DNA of 33,378 nt from Bacillus taeanensis (GCF_003318295.1 NZ_QOCW01000038.1:1-33378), one strand, 5' to 3'; counted from the stretch's first letter, positions 1 through 7,537 are shown. Notes: generated by a model not told the origin, from the sequence alone. Numbers and translations: made by a program.

Positions 1-2
1 CA

Positions 3-53
3 TTGTTCGAAGAATATGACCCATTTACGGGAGAGAAAAATCGGAAGAACTAA
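3..53 (+). CDS. C-terminal tail of an unidentified protein (partial)
   Basis: The frame starting at base 3 is open from the window edge and reads LFEEYDPFTGEKNRKN before a TAA at 51-53. The composition is acidic and protein-like, and the stop is followed at once by non-coding, structured sequence. Only 16 residues are visible, so no family can be assigned. The other two forward frames close within the same stretch and look less natural. Confidence 0.3.
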   Translation: MFEEYDPFTGEKNRKN

Positions 54-80
54 AGAAATTCTTTAGAATTAGTGAGTGAA

Positions 81-182
81 TGTGGTGCAGAAGGGAAACC
101 CTTTCAGCGGGCCTTTTAGGCCCAGGCCGGTAACAGAGGCTTTCAGCCGCAGAGCAAACCACCAGTTCACACTGGTGGTTTT
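81..182 (+). ncRNA. Structured RNA candidate ending in an intrinsic terminator
   Basis: Between the upstream stop codon and the first repeat lies a dense run of hairpins: AAGGG/CCCTT at 91-95/99-103, GGGCC/GGCCC at 109-113/119-123, and a small GGC-TTTCA-GCC loop at 138-148. A strong terminator follows at 156-182 (AAACCACCAG, six-base loop, CTGGTGGTTTT). The octamer CTTTCAGC occurs twice, at 101-108 and 140-147. I do not recognise a known riboswitch (T-box, SAM, TPP, FMN, glycine, lysine, purine and cobalamin landmarks are all absent), and no gene follows in the same direction until 1219. A small non-coding RNA or a structured 3' UTR of the upstream gene are both possible. Confidence 0.35.
156..182 (+). 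terminator. Intrinsic terminator
   Basis: Perfect 10-bp stem AAACCACCAG/CTGGTGGTTT with a six-base loop, followed by T residues. It ends the structured transcript above or the gene entering from the left edge. Confidence 0.7.
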
Positions 183-188
183 GATTAT

Positions 189-307
189 TGTCCAGCTGCA
201 GCGCCTACCCCCTCGAGTCAAATAACCTTACGCCATAAAGAAAAAAAGCACCTTTTTGTCGCAAGAACATTTGCTTGTCGGGGGTGAGCAGGCACTTCCG
301 CTTTTCT
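189..307. repeat. Bacillaceae-type structured intergenic repeat, copy 1
   Basis: Begins TGTCCAGCTGCAG and ends CTTCCGCTTTTCT, the same terminal boxes as copy 2. Inside, GCGCCT (201-206) pairs with AGGCAC (290-295, one mismatch) and ACCCCC (207-212) pairs exactly with GGGGGT (280-285). A TCGAG box and a CTTGTC box abut the stem. I recognise these terminal boxes as typical of an abundant intergenic repeat in Bacillaceae, but I cannot give it a formal name. Confidence 0.65.
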
Positions 308-311
308 ATCA

Positions 312-432
312 TGTCCAGCTGCAGGTGCCATCGGCTCGAGGTCATAAGGTAATCCGTCCAGAAGGCAAAAAACGCCTTCTGGACGGATTACCTTATGCTT
401 GTCGCCGATAACCAGGCACCTTCCGCTTTTCT
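312..432. repeat. Structured intergenic repeat, copy 2, with a 24-bp perfect hairpin
   Basis: Same TGTCCAGCTGCAG start and TTCCGCTTTTCT end as copy 1. Here the basal stem is GGTGCC (324-329) with GGCACC (415-420), continued by ATCGGC (330-335) with GCCGAT (404-409). The helix therefore keeps its position while its sequence differs from copy 1. The centre is a perfect 24-bp inverted repeat (343-366 with 374-397) around a seven-base A-rich loop. The last bases touch the stop codon of the carbonic anhydrase gene on the minus strand. Confidence 0.7.
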
Positions 433-989
433 TAATACCCTTCGACTACTTTATCAAGTCGTCCTGTTTTTGGATCAATAACAAGGCCGTGTACGGATAT
501 GCCGCTTGGGAGAAGTGGGTGATTCTTAATCATTTCCACACTATTTTGTACGCTTTCTTCTACGCTGTTAAATCCTTTTAACCAGTCATGAAGATTAATT
601 CCTGAGTGTTCCATTGTTGCAATTATCTCCTCAGAAACGCCGCGATTAATTGCTTCATCAAGAATTGCTGAAGGGTTAATGCTTCCCATCCCGCAATCAT
701 GGTGTCCAACGACACATACTTCATCCGCTTTTAACGCATAAATCGCAACAAGAATGCTGCGCATAATACTTCCGAATGGGTGAGAAACGATAGCTCCTGC
801 ATTTTTAACATGTTTAATATCACCGTTGCTGAAGTTCATTGCACGCGGTAATAGTTCAACAAGGCGTGTATCCATACATGATAAAACAACAAGCTTTTTA
901 TCAGGAAATTTTGTTGTTTGATAGTTTTCGTATTCTTTCTTTGCGACGAATTGTTCGTTATGCTCAAGAATTTGATCTAGTAATGTCAT
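432..989 (-). CDS. ytiB: Beta-class carbonic anhydrase, YtiB-like
   Basis: Predicted cytosolic zinc enzyme interconverting CO2 and bicarbonate. The 185-residue protein carries the family motifs: SCMDTR with zinc Cys38, Asp40 and Arg42, and GHHDCG with zinc His96 and Cys99. The length suits a small clade of beta carbonic anhydrases resembling B. subtilis YtiB (about 187 residues). The start has AAAGGAG upstream. It is a monocistronic minus-strand gene with its own promoter, and its stop touches repeat copy 2. A second homologue at 18273-18758 aligns along most of its length but lacks every metal ligand, so this copy is probably the catalytic enzyme of the pair. Confidence 0.88.
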   Translation of the reverse strand: MTLLDQILEHNEQFVAKKEYENYQTTKFPDKKLVVLSCMDTRLVELLPRAMNFSNGDIKHVKNAGAIVSHPFGSIMRSILVAIYALKADEVCVVGHHDCGMGSINPSAILDEAINRGVSEEIIATMEHSGINLHDWLKGFNSVEESVQNSVEMIKNHPLLPSGISVHGLVIDPKTGRLDKVVEGY

Positions 990-1023
990 ATGATTTTCTA
1001 CTCCTTTGCTAAAATAAATTCAG

Positions 1024-1066
1024 AATAGTAACGCTACTATTTTATCATAACTATTTGATTTGTAAA
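1024..1066 (-). promoter_or_regulatory. Promoter with overlapping palindrome upstream of ytiB
   Basis: On the minus strand TTTACA (1061-1066), a 16-bp spacer ending in TGA, and TAAAAT (1039-1044) form a good sigma-A promoter with an extended -10. Just downstream, overlapping the end of the -10 and the expected start site, lies the palindrome AATAGTA-acgc-TACTATT (1024-1041). A palindrome there suggests an operator; the regulator is unknown. Confidence 0.5.
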
Positions 1067-1218
1067 AATTAATGTGAGGTCTTCTTACATTTAAAGTGTT
1101 AAAGATAGAAAGAAAAATGTGAAGAGTTTGCTACAATTGATAAGAATGTTGGAATTTTATTCAGCTTTTGTTTATGATGAACATGAAAGAATGATAAGCG
1201 GGATAGGAGTCGAAAAAC

Positions 1219-1590
1219 ATGAAGATCTTTTTAATAATAGGAGCATTGAATGCCTTTTTAGCGGTCGCACTCGGTGCATTTGGTGCTCACGGCTTAGAGG
1301 GAAAGCTTAGTGAGAAGATGTTAGCTGTTTATAAAACAGGTGTGCAGTACCATATGTTTCATGCAGCAGGATTAGTGCTTGTGGCGTTATTGGCAGAGAA
1401 GTTTGCAGCCACTTCTATCATTACATGGGCAGGCTGGCTTATGTTTATTGGTATTATTTTATTTTCAGGCAGTTTATATGTATTAAGCATGTCAGGAATT
1501 AGTATTTTAGGAGCGATTACCCCGTTTGGAGGTCTCGCGTTCTTAGCGTCATGGCTGATGATTGTGCTTGCGGCATTCAAAGTGTTATAA
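1219..1590 (+). CDS. ywdK: DUF423 membrane protein YwdK
   Basis: The 123-residue protein is almost entirely hydrophobic, with about four membrane segments and the N-terminal signature AFLAVALGAFGAHGLEGK followed by VYKTGVQYHMFHA, hallmarks of the DUF423 family. Length matches B. subtilis YwdK (123 residues). Start ATG 1219 follows TAGGAG. The molecular function of this family is not established. It is a single gene ending in a shared bidirectional terminator with gerQ. Confidence 0.9.
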   Translation: MKIFLIIGALNAFLAVALGAFGAHGLEGKLSEKMLAVYKTGVQYHMFHAAGLVLVALLAEKFAATSIITWAGWLMFIGIILFSGSLYVLSMSGISILGAITPFGGLAFLASWLMIVLAAFKVL

Positions 1591-1598
1591 CATAAAAA

Positions 1599-1639
1599 AA
1601 TAAGAGGAGACACAAGTGCTGTGTCTCCTCTTATTTTTT
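1599..1639. terminator. Bidirectional terminator between ywdK and gerQ
   Basis: Stem AAGAGGAGACAC (1602-1613) / GTGTCTCCTCTT (1621-1632) with A-run before and T-run after, so it can stop transcripts from both sides. The gerQ stop codon lies in its T tract. Confidence 0.85.
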
Positions 1640-2060
1640 ATCTTGGAGAATAAGTACTTACCTGGTCAAGCGGATAGCTGTACTCAATTTCTTCATCAAA
1701 CGTAATGTAATCTACATAAACCATTAGTAAGATGTAACGTCTTCCTGTTTGCGGATCACTTAAAACAATATGATCGCGTCCTGCGGCTTCCACAATCCCT
1801 TTAAACACTTTTGCATTCCACTTTTGGTTGTTTTCAAAAGTCATATAAACGGTTGCAACTTTTCCTTTGTTTAAGCGAAGGATATTTTCAATATAGGATT
1901 GCTCAATCGGCAACTGTCCTGGTGCGGCAGGAACTCCTGGAACTCCCGGAGTACCTGGAATAGTGCCGCCTGCTTGTGTTGGAGGCATTTGCTGTCCTCC
2001 CCCCATGCCGCCGTATTGATAATTAGGATATTGCCCATACATTGGATTATAGTAATTCAT
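1638..2060 (-). CDS. gerQ: Spore coat/germination protein GerQ
   Basis: Spore coat protein needed for localisation and function of the cortex-lytic enzyme CwlJ during dipicolinate-triggered germination. The 140-residue protein has a tyrosine/glycine-rich N-terminus, a short proline/glycine stretch (about 31-51) and the conserved C-terminal GerQ domain (about 52-140; SYIENILRLNKGK, HIVLSDPQTGRRYILLMVYVDY). It is shorter than B. subtilis GerQ (about 181). The N-terminal lysines that are cross-linked by transglutaminase in B. subtilis are absent: the first lysine is residue 65. RBS TAAGGAGG. It lies 37 bases downstream of cwlJ, so the two are probably cotranscribed. Confidence 0.93.
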   Translation of the reverse strand: MNYYNPMYGQYPNYQYGGMGGGQQMPPTQAGGTIPGTPGVPGVPAAPGQLPIEQSYIENILRLNKGKVATVYMTFENNQKWNAKVFKGIVEAAGRDHIVLSDPQTGRRYILLMVYVDYITFDEEIEYSYPLDQVSTYSPR

Positions 2061-2097
2061 AAAAGCCCTCCTTAATGCTCATTTATAAATTAAAAAA

Positions 2098-2520
2098 TTA
2101 ATAAACAGTTGGACAGTCTGAGGCTGAAGGTTTATAAAAGCAGTGTTCTTTGTAGCGGCCGCTGTTCCATTGATCATACCACTGTGCAGGACAGGCTCCC
2201 CCAGGTTTAAAAAACCATAAACTGTTGCTTGCAGGGTGATAGCGCATGCCCTTAATTACTTTTCTTGCTAAATTTTTTTCTCTTTCTCTTGCCCCTTGGT
2301 AGAAATAGCCTTTTTGTGTTGCTTCAAAGCCGCCTGGAGATTGGAAAACCATTCGGTTGATGGAGCGAATGTCTTTAAAATCAAGGCAGTCACCGCGAAC
2401 ACGGTTTACGCCAACATTTCCAACCATCAACATTCCTAAATCGCCTTCACCTTCTGCTTCTGCTCTTAAAAGTCTTGCCAATAAGTTCACATCCGCCTCA
2501 TTATAAGCAATAACCGCCAT
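2098..2520 (-). CDS. cwlJ: Spore cortex-lytic enzyme CwlJ
   Basis: Cell wall hydrolase of the SleB/CwlJ family that degrades muramic-delta-lactam-containing spore cortex during germination. The 140-residue protein is the catalytic domain alone, without the peptidoglycan-binding domain of SleB and without a signal peptide, as expected for CwlJ. Conserved LLRAEAEGEGDLGM with the presumed catalytic Glu21, NVGVNRV, the FQSPGGFEA segment and the SNSLWFFKPGG/CPAQWY block are all present. The start is preceded by AGAGGTGG. It is followed by gerQ, its localisation partner. Confidence 0.94.
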   Translation of the reverse strand: MAVIAYNEADVNLLARLLRAEAEGEGDLGMLMVGNVGVNRVRGDCLDFKDIRSINRMVFQSPGGFEATQKGYFYQGAREREKNLARKVIKGMRYHPASNSLWFFKPGGACPAQWYDQWNSGRYKEHCFYKPSASDCPTVY

Positions 2521-2742
2521 TGAACCACCTCTTTTTAAGAAGTACGTGGTGTGAAAATAAAAGGAATAAGGGAAAGAGAAACTTGTTTGTCTTACTAGGG
2601 GATTTTATGAGCGGAAGGAGGGAATTATGATTAGATTCTTTTTGGGGAATTTTTTAGGGAGAAATATAGGTATAGAGAGTGATAGGTAAGAATGACCTTT
2701 TCTTTGGTAAAGGAGAAAGGAAAGGTGGAGAAAATAATTTAA

Positions 2743-2776
2743 AAAAGTCAGAGAAACCATTAAGGCTCTCTGACTT
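2743..2776 (-). terminator. Terminator of hemQ
   Basis: On the minus strand AAGTCAGAGA and TCTCTGACTT form a ten-pair stem followed by a run of T, only a few bases after the hemQ stop. The rest of 2521-2742 shows no gene. Confidence 0.8.
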
Positions 2777-2780
2777 CATA

Positions 2781-3527
2781 TTATACTGCCAAAAATTTAG
2801 CGATACGTTCTTTCGGAAGGTGTGTACCCACATAGAAGTTTCCAAACTCCCCGTAACGTGCGCTAACTTCATCAAAGCGCATTTCATACACAAGCTTTTT
2901 AAATTGAAGTACATCATGGGCAAACAGCGTAACGCCCCATTCCCAGTCATCAAAACCAACCGAACCAGTAATGATTTGCTTTACTTTGCCGGCATACGTG
3001 CGGCCAATCATGCCGTGGCTGCGCATCAGGCTGCGGCGCTCGTCCATTGAAAGCATGTACCAGTTGTCGTTTCCTTCACGGCGTTTGTTCATTGGGTAAA
3101 AGCAAACATACTGCCACTCTGGAAGCTCAGGCTTTAGGCGTCCTTGGATGTAAGGGTCTGTTTCTGGATCTGTGCCATTTGAAGGCATATAACTGCTTAA
3201 TTCCACGACTGAAACATATGAATAAACAGGAACCGTATATTCAGCAAAGGTTGTTTTATTAAAGGCGGTTTCAATTTCATTTAATTCTTCCATCGTTGGA
3301 CGAAGAAGCATAATCATCATATCGGCTTTTTGACCAACAATTGAATAAAGGGCATGGCTTCCCTGCTTGTTCTGTTCAACCGTCCCCCATTTTTCTAGAA
3401 AACCTAGAAACTCATTAATTGCAGTGGCGCGATCTTCGCTTGAAAGCTGTTTCCAAGCTGACCAATTCATTTTTCGGAAATCATGAAGGCAATACCAACC
3501 ATCTAATGTTTGAGCTGCTTCACTCAT
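2781..3527 (-). CDS. hemQ: Coproheme decarboxylase HemQ
   Basis: Catalyses the last step of the coproporphyrin-dependent haem pathway: peroxide-driven decarboxylation of two propionates of Fe-coproporphyrin III to give protohaem. The 248-residue chlorite-dismutase-like protein matches the size of B. subtilis YwfI/HemQ (about 254). The catalytic tyrosine is Tyr144 in FYPMNKRR, and the proximal haem histidine is His171 in RSHGMIGRTYAGKVKQI. RBS AAAGGAG, seven to eight bases before ATG. Encoded divergently from pta across a 470-bp regulatory gap, as in the B. subtilis ywfI-pta arrangement. Confidence 0.95.
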   Translation of the reverse strand: MSEAAQTLDGWYCLHDFRKMNWSAWKQLSSEDRATAINEFLGFLEKWGTVEQNKQGSHALYSIVGQKADMMIMLLRPTMEELNEIETAFNKTTFAEYTVPVYSYVSVVELSSYMPSNGTDPETDPYIQGRLKPELPEWQYVCFYPMNKRREGNDNWYMLSMDERRSLMRSHGMIGRTYAGKVKQIITGSVGFDDWEWGVTLFAHDVLQFKKLVYEMRFDEVSARYGEFGNFYVGTHLPKERIAKFLAV

Positions 3528-3853
3528 GTGTTTTCACTCCTTTATGTAAATCATCCATTACTAACTATATCATAGTTTAGCCGCATAAACAGAATACAAA
3601 CCTTCTGATTATTTGACTTCTTTTTTAACATTAGCGTTTTTGTGAAACTCAGCCATTGTGACTTCTAAGGTTGCTGTGCAAGGTTAAGCATGTCTAGGTA
3701 TAAAGAGGGGGGCAATCGTATAAAAATAACTAAGACGTTTTATTATTCAATCAAGCTTGTTTGATGCTCTAAAATGTTTTAAATATGATGTTTATGATTA
3801 CAATAATAAGGAAGAAATAAATAATAACTATTCAGAAAATAATAAAAATGAAA

Positions 3854-3909
3854 TAAAAGCGCTTACATAAGATAAAAAGGTTTCGTTCTGCTCGTAAAAG
3901 GAGTATGCT
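3854..3909 (+). promoter_or_regulatory. CcpA cre site and promoter of pta
   Basis: TAAAAGCGCTTACA (3854-3867) matches the cre consensus TGWAARCGYTWWCA at 13 of 14 positions. A weak promoter TTCGTT-N16-TATGCT (3882-3909) lies downstream, which puts the cre centre about 55 bases before the expected start. That is the spacing of CcpA-activated promoters, and pta is a known CcpA-activated gene in B. subtilis. The rest of the 3528-3998 gap shows no ORF. Confidence 0.6.
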
Positions 3910-3998
3910 ATTAACCGTAGAAAATAATGTCGAAATATGTTTATAGATTAATTGTGTGATAAGTGTGTGTGTTAATAGATGATTTAGGAGGCGTATTG

Positions 3999-4970
3999 AT
4001 GGGCAATTTATTTGCGGGGTTAACTGAGAGAGTGCAAAGCGCTAATCCGACAATCGTATTTCCAGAAGGTACGGATGAGCGTATTTTAGAAGCGGCAAGC
4101 CGTCTTGCTGACGAAAAAGTATTAAAGCCAATTGTCATTGGAGAAGAAGCTGCTGTTAAAGAAAAAGGCGAAAAATTTGGTTTTTCGTTAGATGGTGTCG
4201 AAATTTTGGATCCTCATACATATGAAGGATTTGAAGAATTGGTTCAGGCATTTGTTGAGCGCCGTAAAGGAAAAGCAACAGAAGAAGATGCACGAAACAT
4301 TTTAAAAAATGTGAACTACTTTGGAACAATGCTTGTTTATACAGGAAAAGCGGACGGTTTAGTGAGCGGTGCGGCTCATTCAACAGGCGATACGGTTCGC
4401 CCTGCCCTTCAGATTATTAAAACAAAAGAAGGCATTAAAAAGACATCTGGAGCGTTTTTAATGGTAAAAGGGGAGGAAAAATATATTTTTTCTGATTGTG
4501 CGATTAACATTGCGCCTGACAGCAATGATTTAGCAGAAAATGCGATTGTGAGTGCAGAGACAGCGCGTATTTTTGGAATTGATCCGAAAATTGCGATGCT
4601 GAGCTTTTCAACAAAAGGATCTGCGAAATCACCTGAAACAGAGAAAGTAGCAGAAGCGACACGTCTTGCAAAAGAGCGTGCTCCTGAACTCTTATTAGAT
4701 GGTGAGTTTCAGTTTGATGCGGCCTTTGTTCCTGAGGTAGCGATGAAAAAAGCACCAGATTCACCGTTAAAAGGAGAAGCAAATGTATTTGTGTTTCCAA
4801 GCTTAGAAGCAGGGAACATCGGTTATAAATTGGTACAGCGTTTAGGTGGATATGAAGCCATTGGACCTGTGCTGCAGGGCTTAAATAAACCAGTAAATGA
4901 CCTGTCGCGCGGCTGTAATGCAGAGGACGTCTACAAGCTTGCATTAATTACAGCAATGCAGGCTCTCTAA
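3999..4970 (+). CDS. pta: Phosphate acetyltransferase Pta
   Basis: Cytosolic enzyme converting acetyl-CoA and phosphate to acetyl-phosphate and CoA, first step of overflow acetate production. The 323-residue length equals B. subtilis Pta. Family landmarks include IVFPEGTDERILEAA at the N-terminus, GAAHSTGDTVRPALQIIKT in the centre and FPSLEAGNIGYKLVQRLGG near the C-terminus. An in-frame ATG at 3963 exists, but ATG 3999 has AGGAGG eight bases upstream and gives the family's usual N-terminus. Monocistronic, ended by the hairpin at 5068-5105. Confidence 0.96.
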   Translation: MGNLFAGLTERVQSANPTIVFPEGTDERILEAASRLADEKVLKPIVIGEEAAVKEKGEKFGFSLDGVEILDPHTYEGFEELVQAFVERRKGKATEEDARNILKNVNYFGTMLVYTGKADGLVSGAAHSTGDTVRPALQIIKTKEGIKKTSGAFLMVKGEEKYIFSDCAINIAPDSNDLAENAIVSAETARIFGIDPKIAMLSFSTKGSAKSPETEKVAEATRLAKERAPELLLDGEFQFDAAFVPEVAMKKAPDSPLKGEANVFVFPSLEAGNIGYKLVQRLGGYEAIGPVLQGLNKPVNDLSRGCNAEDVYKLALITAMQAL

Positions 4971-5067
4971 GAAAAACGAATGGCATCAGCTCAAGGAGTT
5001 GGGTGCTCAACTAGAGTAAAAGCGAGAACAGGCTGTTTCACACTTGGCAAGCTGAATATGAACAAAC

Positions 5068-5105
5068 AAAGCACTAGAGAGTGGGTTCACTCTCTAGTGC
5101 TTTTT
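5068..5105. terminator. Bidirectional terminator between pta and lipL
   Basis: Near-perfect stem AAAGCACTAGAGAGTG / CACTCTCTAGTGCTTT with a four-base loop and T-run on the plus strand and matching A-run on the other side. The lipL stop codon lies inside it. Confidence 0.88.
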
Positions 5106-5919
5106 CGTTTCGTTTTATCACACGGTCATAGTAATGATGAAACTGCTCGCTTTCCTGCGGTGACAGCTGAGCAGTGTAAATACTGCCGTACTGCTGCATC
5201 GTTTCAAATAGTCTCAGCATAAGCGTTTGAACATCAATAGAGTGCCCTGTTAATTCACTAAGTGATGCCATTGTTTCAGGTTGAATGATTGGATATGTGA
5301 ATTTTGTTTGTTCCCCTTTAGAGGCGCGTTTATAAAACTCACCAATGGCCGCTGCACGAGCTGATCCGCTGCCTTTTGTACATAAATAAATTTGCACGGC
5401 AACGCCGCCTTTTACGCGTCGCTGTGAGATGCCGGCAAATTTCCTGCCATGAATGCTTAAATCATATGTTCCAGGACAATAGGAACCAACGACTTCTCCA
5501 TCGCTCACTTCCACTCCGTATGGACGCAGCATTTTTTGAATCAGTGCTGCCATTGCTTCATATCCAGTATCAATTGCGATCTGATTTTCTTTTTCTTTTA
5601 ATAAAATTGAGATGTTTAATACATCTTCATCGAGTACAACCGCTAAACCGCCTGAATTCCGAACAATAACACGATAGCCTTGTGCTTTTAAATACTCTAT
5701 TCCTTCTTCAATATATGGGAGGCGTGTATCTTGAATGCCAAGCACAATCGTCTGGTGGTGTACCCATGTGCGGATTGTTGGCGGTGCCCCACCGCTTCCG
5801 ACGCTTGAACAGAGTGTATCATCTGCTGCAAATGACTGCAGCGCATCAAAGCTTGGTCCAAGTGTTGATTGATCAATAATCCGCCACTTCGGTTGATATA
5901 AAATCGTATCTTGCTCCAT
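5074..5919 (-). CDS. lipL: Octanoyl-[GcvH]:protein N-octanoyltransferase LipL
   Basis: Amidotransferase that moves the octanoyl group from GcvH to E2 subunits in the Bacillus lipoate assembly pathway. The 281 residues match B. subtilis LipL (YwfL, 281). The biotin/lipoate ligase fold is recognisable by VIVRNSGGLAVVLDEDVLNIS and VVGSYCPGTYDLSIHGRKFAG. Cys148 in the latter corresponds to the acyl-thioester cysteine of the family, which separates LipL from true ligases. RBS AAGGGGAA precedes the ATG. Convergent with pta, the neighbour order seen in B. subtilis. Confidence 0.93.
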   Translation of the reverse strand: MEQDTILYQPKWRIIDQSTLGPSFDALQSFAADDTLCSSVGSGGAPPTIRTWVHHQTIVLGIQDTRLPYIEEGIEYLKAQGYRVIVRNSGGLAVVLDEDVLNISILLKEKENQIAIDTGYEAMAALIQKMLRPYGVEVSDGEVVGSYCPGTYDLSIHGRKFAGISQRRVKGGVAVQIYLCTKGSGSARAAAIGEFYKRASKGEQTKFTYPIIQPETMASLSELTGHSIDVQTLMLRLFETMQQYGSIYTAQLSPQESEQFHHYYDRVIKRNEKALESEPTL

Positions 5920-6094
5920 CGCTGTTTCCCCTTACTTTTTACTATAATCTTATAAAATTTTCTTTTTTTTATTATAGCATGCTTTTATTTTGCTTGTTTT
6001 GGGTATAAATAAATACTCATTTTTTTATGGTTAGCAAATAGGACATCGTTCACATTGTAACAAGTGGCGCTGTTCCTCTGGAGAGATTAATTCT

Positions 6095-6123
6095 TTAACA
6101 TGAAGACGTATTCATGATATAAT
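6095..6123 (+). promoter_or_regulatory. Sigma-A promoter of the DAACS symporter
   Basis: TTAACA (6095-6100), 17-bp spacer ending in TGA, TATAAT (6118-6123): five of six and six of six consensus matches plus an extended -10. The transcript would start about 75 bases before the symporter ATG. Confidence 0.7.
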
Positions 6124-6203
6124 GTTATTTGTCTCTTAAAATTAATCGTTTTTTCTAGAACAATATTAAATGGAATAAATTTAAAGATAAAGGGGGAATA
6201 AAT

Positions 6204-7427
6204 ATGAAGTTAACAGCAAAAATTATCGGAGCGTTAATACTTGGTATTATTACTGGTATAATATTTAATCTTTTTGCGCCAGGGATTTTCCCAACGGTCG
6301 ATACGTATCTTTTAACTCCGATTGGTCAAATTTTCCTCAAGCTTATTAAAATGCTTGTTGTCCCGATTGTATTTTTCTCAATTGTCCTTGGAACTGCCGG
6401 AGTGGGTGATCCGAAGAAGCTTGGACGCATCGGTGCAAAAACAATCATTTATTTCTTACTTACAACGACGATTGCGCTTACGATTGCGATGAGTCTTGCT
6501 TATCTCATTCAGCCGGGGGAAGAAGGTGCTTTTGATACAGCGGAAGCAAGCTTTGAAGCAGCAGAGGCACCTCCAGTCATGGAAACATTTTTAAATATGA
6601 TTCCAACTAACCCAATTCAAGCACTTGCGAACGGTGAGATGCTGCAAATTATTATTTTCTCTGTTTTTATCGGACTTGGTCTTGTTAAATTAGGTAAAAA
6701 AGGTGAGACAACATTAAAGGTGATTGAACAAGGGAACGACATTATGATGTATCTCGTTATGCTTGTCATGCGTCTTGCGCCATATGGAGCGTTTGCGCTT
6801 ATTGCCTCTGCGATTGGCTCTGCGGGTATGGATGCGATTCAATCAATGTTTATGTATTTTATTGTCGTTGTTGTGGCTCTGATCGTACATGCAGTCGTTA
6901 CATACGGTTCAGCGGTTTTGTTGTTAGCGAAACAAAGCCCGATTTGGTTTTTTAAAGAATTTTTCCCTGCCATGACGGTTGCCTTTAGTACAGCAACGAG
7001 CAGTGGGACGCTGCCTATTTCAATGGATGTGGCACAAAAGCGCCTTAAAGTACCGGAATCTGTCAGCTCATTCGTACAGCCGCTCGGAGCGACAATTAAT
7101 ATGGACGGAACGGCGATTATGCAGGGGGTTGCAACGGTCTTTTTAGCGCAAATCTACGGAATTGATCTTTCAATGGGGGATCTTGTTACCGTTGTTGTAA
7201 CAGCTACTCTTGCAAGTATCGGCACAGCAGGTGTGCCGGGTGTAGGATTGATTATGCTTGCAATGGTCCTGCAGTCTGTTGGAATTCCTGTTGAAGGAAT
7301 TGGTCTTATTCTTGCAGTCGACCGCTTACTTGATATGCTGCGTACAGCTGTTAACATTACAGGCGATGCATCTTGTGCATTAGTGGTCGCAAAAACGGAA
7401 GAAAAACATGCGCCGGCAAAAGCATAA
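6204..7427 (+). CDS. Dicarboxylate/amino acid:cation symporter (DAACS, GltT/DctA family)
   Basis: Cytoplasmic-membrane secondary transporter moving glutamate, aspartate or C4-dicarboxylates with Na+ or H+. The 407-residue protein has eight transmembrane segments with two re-entrant loops. Diagnostic motifs are FSTATSSGTLPISM (hairpin 1), LGATINMDGTAI (the NMDGT motif), GTAGVPGVGLIML (hairpin 2) and DRLLDMLRTAVNITGD in the last helix. RBS AAAGGGGGAA. Monocistronic. Exact substrate cannot be set from sequence, although the aspartate and arginine of DRLLDMLRTAVN are compatible with acidic substrates. Confidence 0.9.
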   Translation: MKLTAKIIGALILGIITGIIFNLFAPGIFPTVDTYLLTPIGQIFLKLIKMLVVPIVFFSIVLGTAGVGDPKKLGRIGAKTIIYFLLTTTIALTIAMSLAYLIQPGEEGAFDTAEASFEAAEAPPVMETFLNMIPTNPIQALANGEMLQIIIFSVFIGLGLVKLGKKGETTLKVIEQGNDIMMYLVMLVMRLAPYGAFALIASAIGSAGMDAIQSMFMYFIVVVVALIVHAVVTYGSAVLLLAKQSPIWFFKEFFPAMTVAFSTATSSGTLPISMDVAQKRLKVPESVSSFVQPLGATINMDGTAIMQGVATVFLAQIYGIDLSMGDLVTVVVTATLASIGTAGVPGVGLIMLAMVLQSVGIPVEGIGLILAVDRLLDMLRTAVNITGDASCALVVAKTEEKHAPAKA

Positions 7428-7430
7428 TAG

Positions 7431-7466
7431 AAAGTCAGATCTCTTTAGGAGGTCTGGCTTTTTTCA
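7431..7466 (+). terminator. Terminator of the symporter gene
   Basis: Imperfect stem AAAGTCAGATCTC / GAGGTCTGGCTTT with loop TTTAG (one G-T pair) and a following run of six T. Confidence 0.75.
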
Positions 7467-7537
7467 TGTGGAAGAAGGTTTTATTTTATAGATAGAGAAG
7501 CTATAATATTAAGATGTGTAGATTGGAGAGTCTTCGA

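Noticed and set aside
54..188. A known metabolite riboswitch in the first 190 bases
   Set aside because: Checked by eye for T-box, SAM, TPP, FMN, glycine, lysine, purine, cobalamin and ydaO landmarks; none fits, and no gene follows on that strand.
189..432. CRISPR array from repeated boxes at the left end
   Set aside because: Only two copies of about 120 bases with internal pairing and no unique spacers; these are structured intergenic repeats.
1119..1310. Plus-strand 63-residue frame overlapping ywdK
   Set aside because: It runs through the ywdK start in another frame, has no RBS and no recognisable domain.
3963..3998. Upstream in-frame ATG for pta
   Set aside because: No ribosome binding site before 3963, whereas AGGAGG is correctly placed for ATG 3999, which also gives the family's 323-residue length.
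4156..4944. Minus-strand open frames under pta
   Set aside because: They are antisense to a full, well-conserved gene, rich in Leu/His/Ser from reversed codons, and without RBS.
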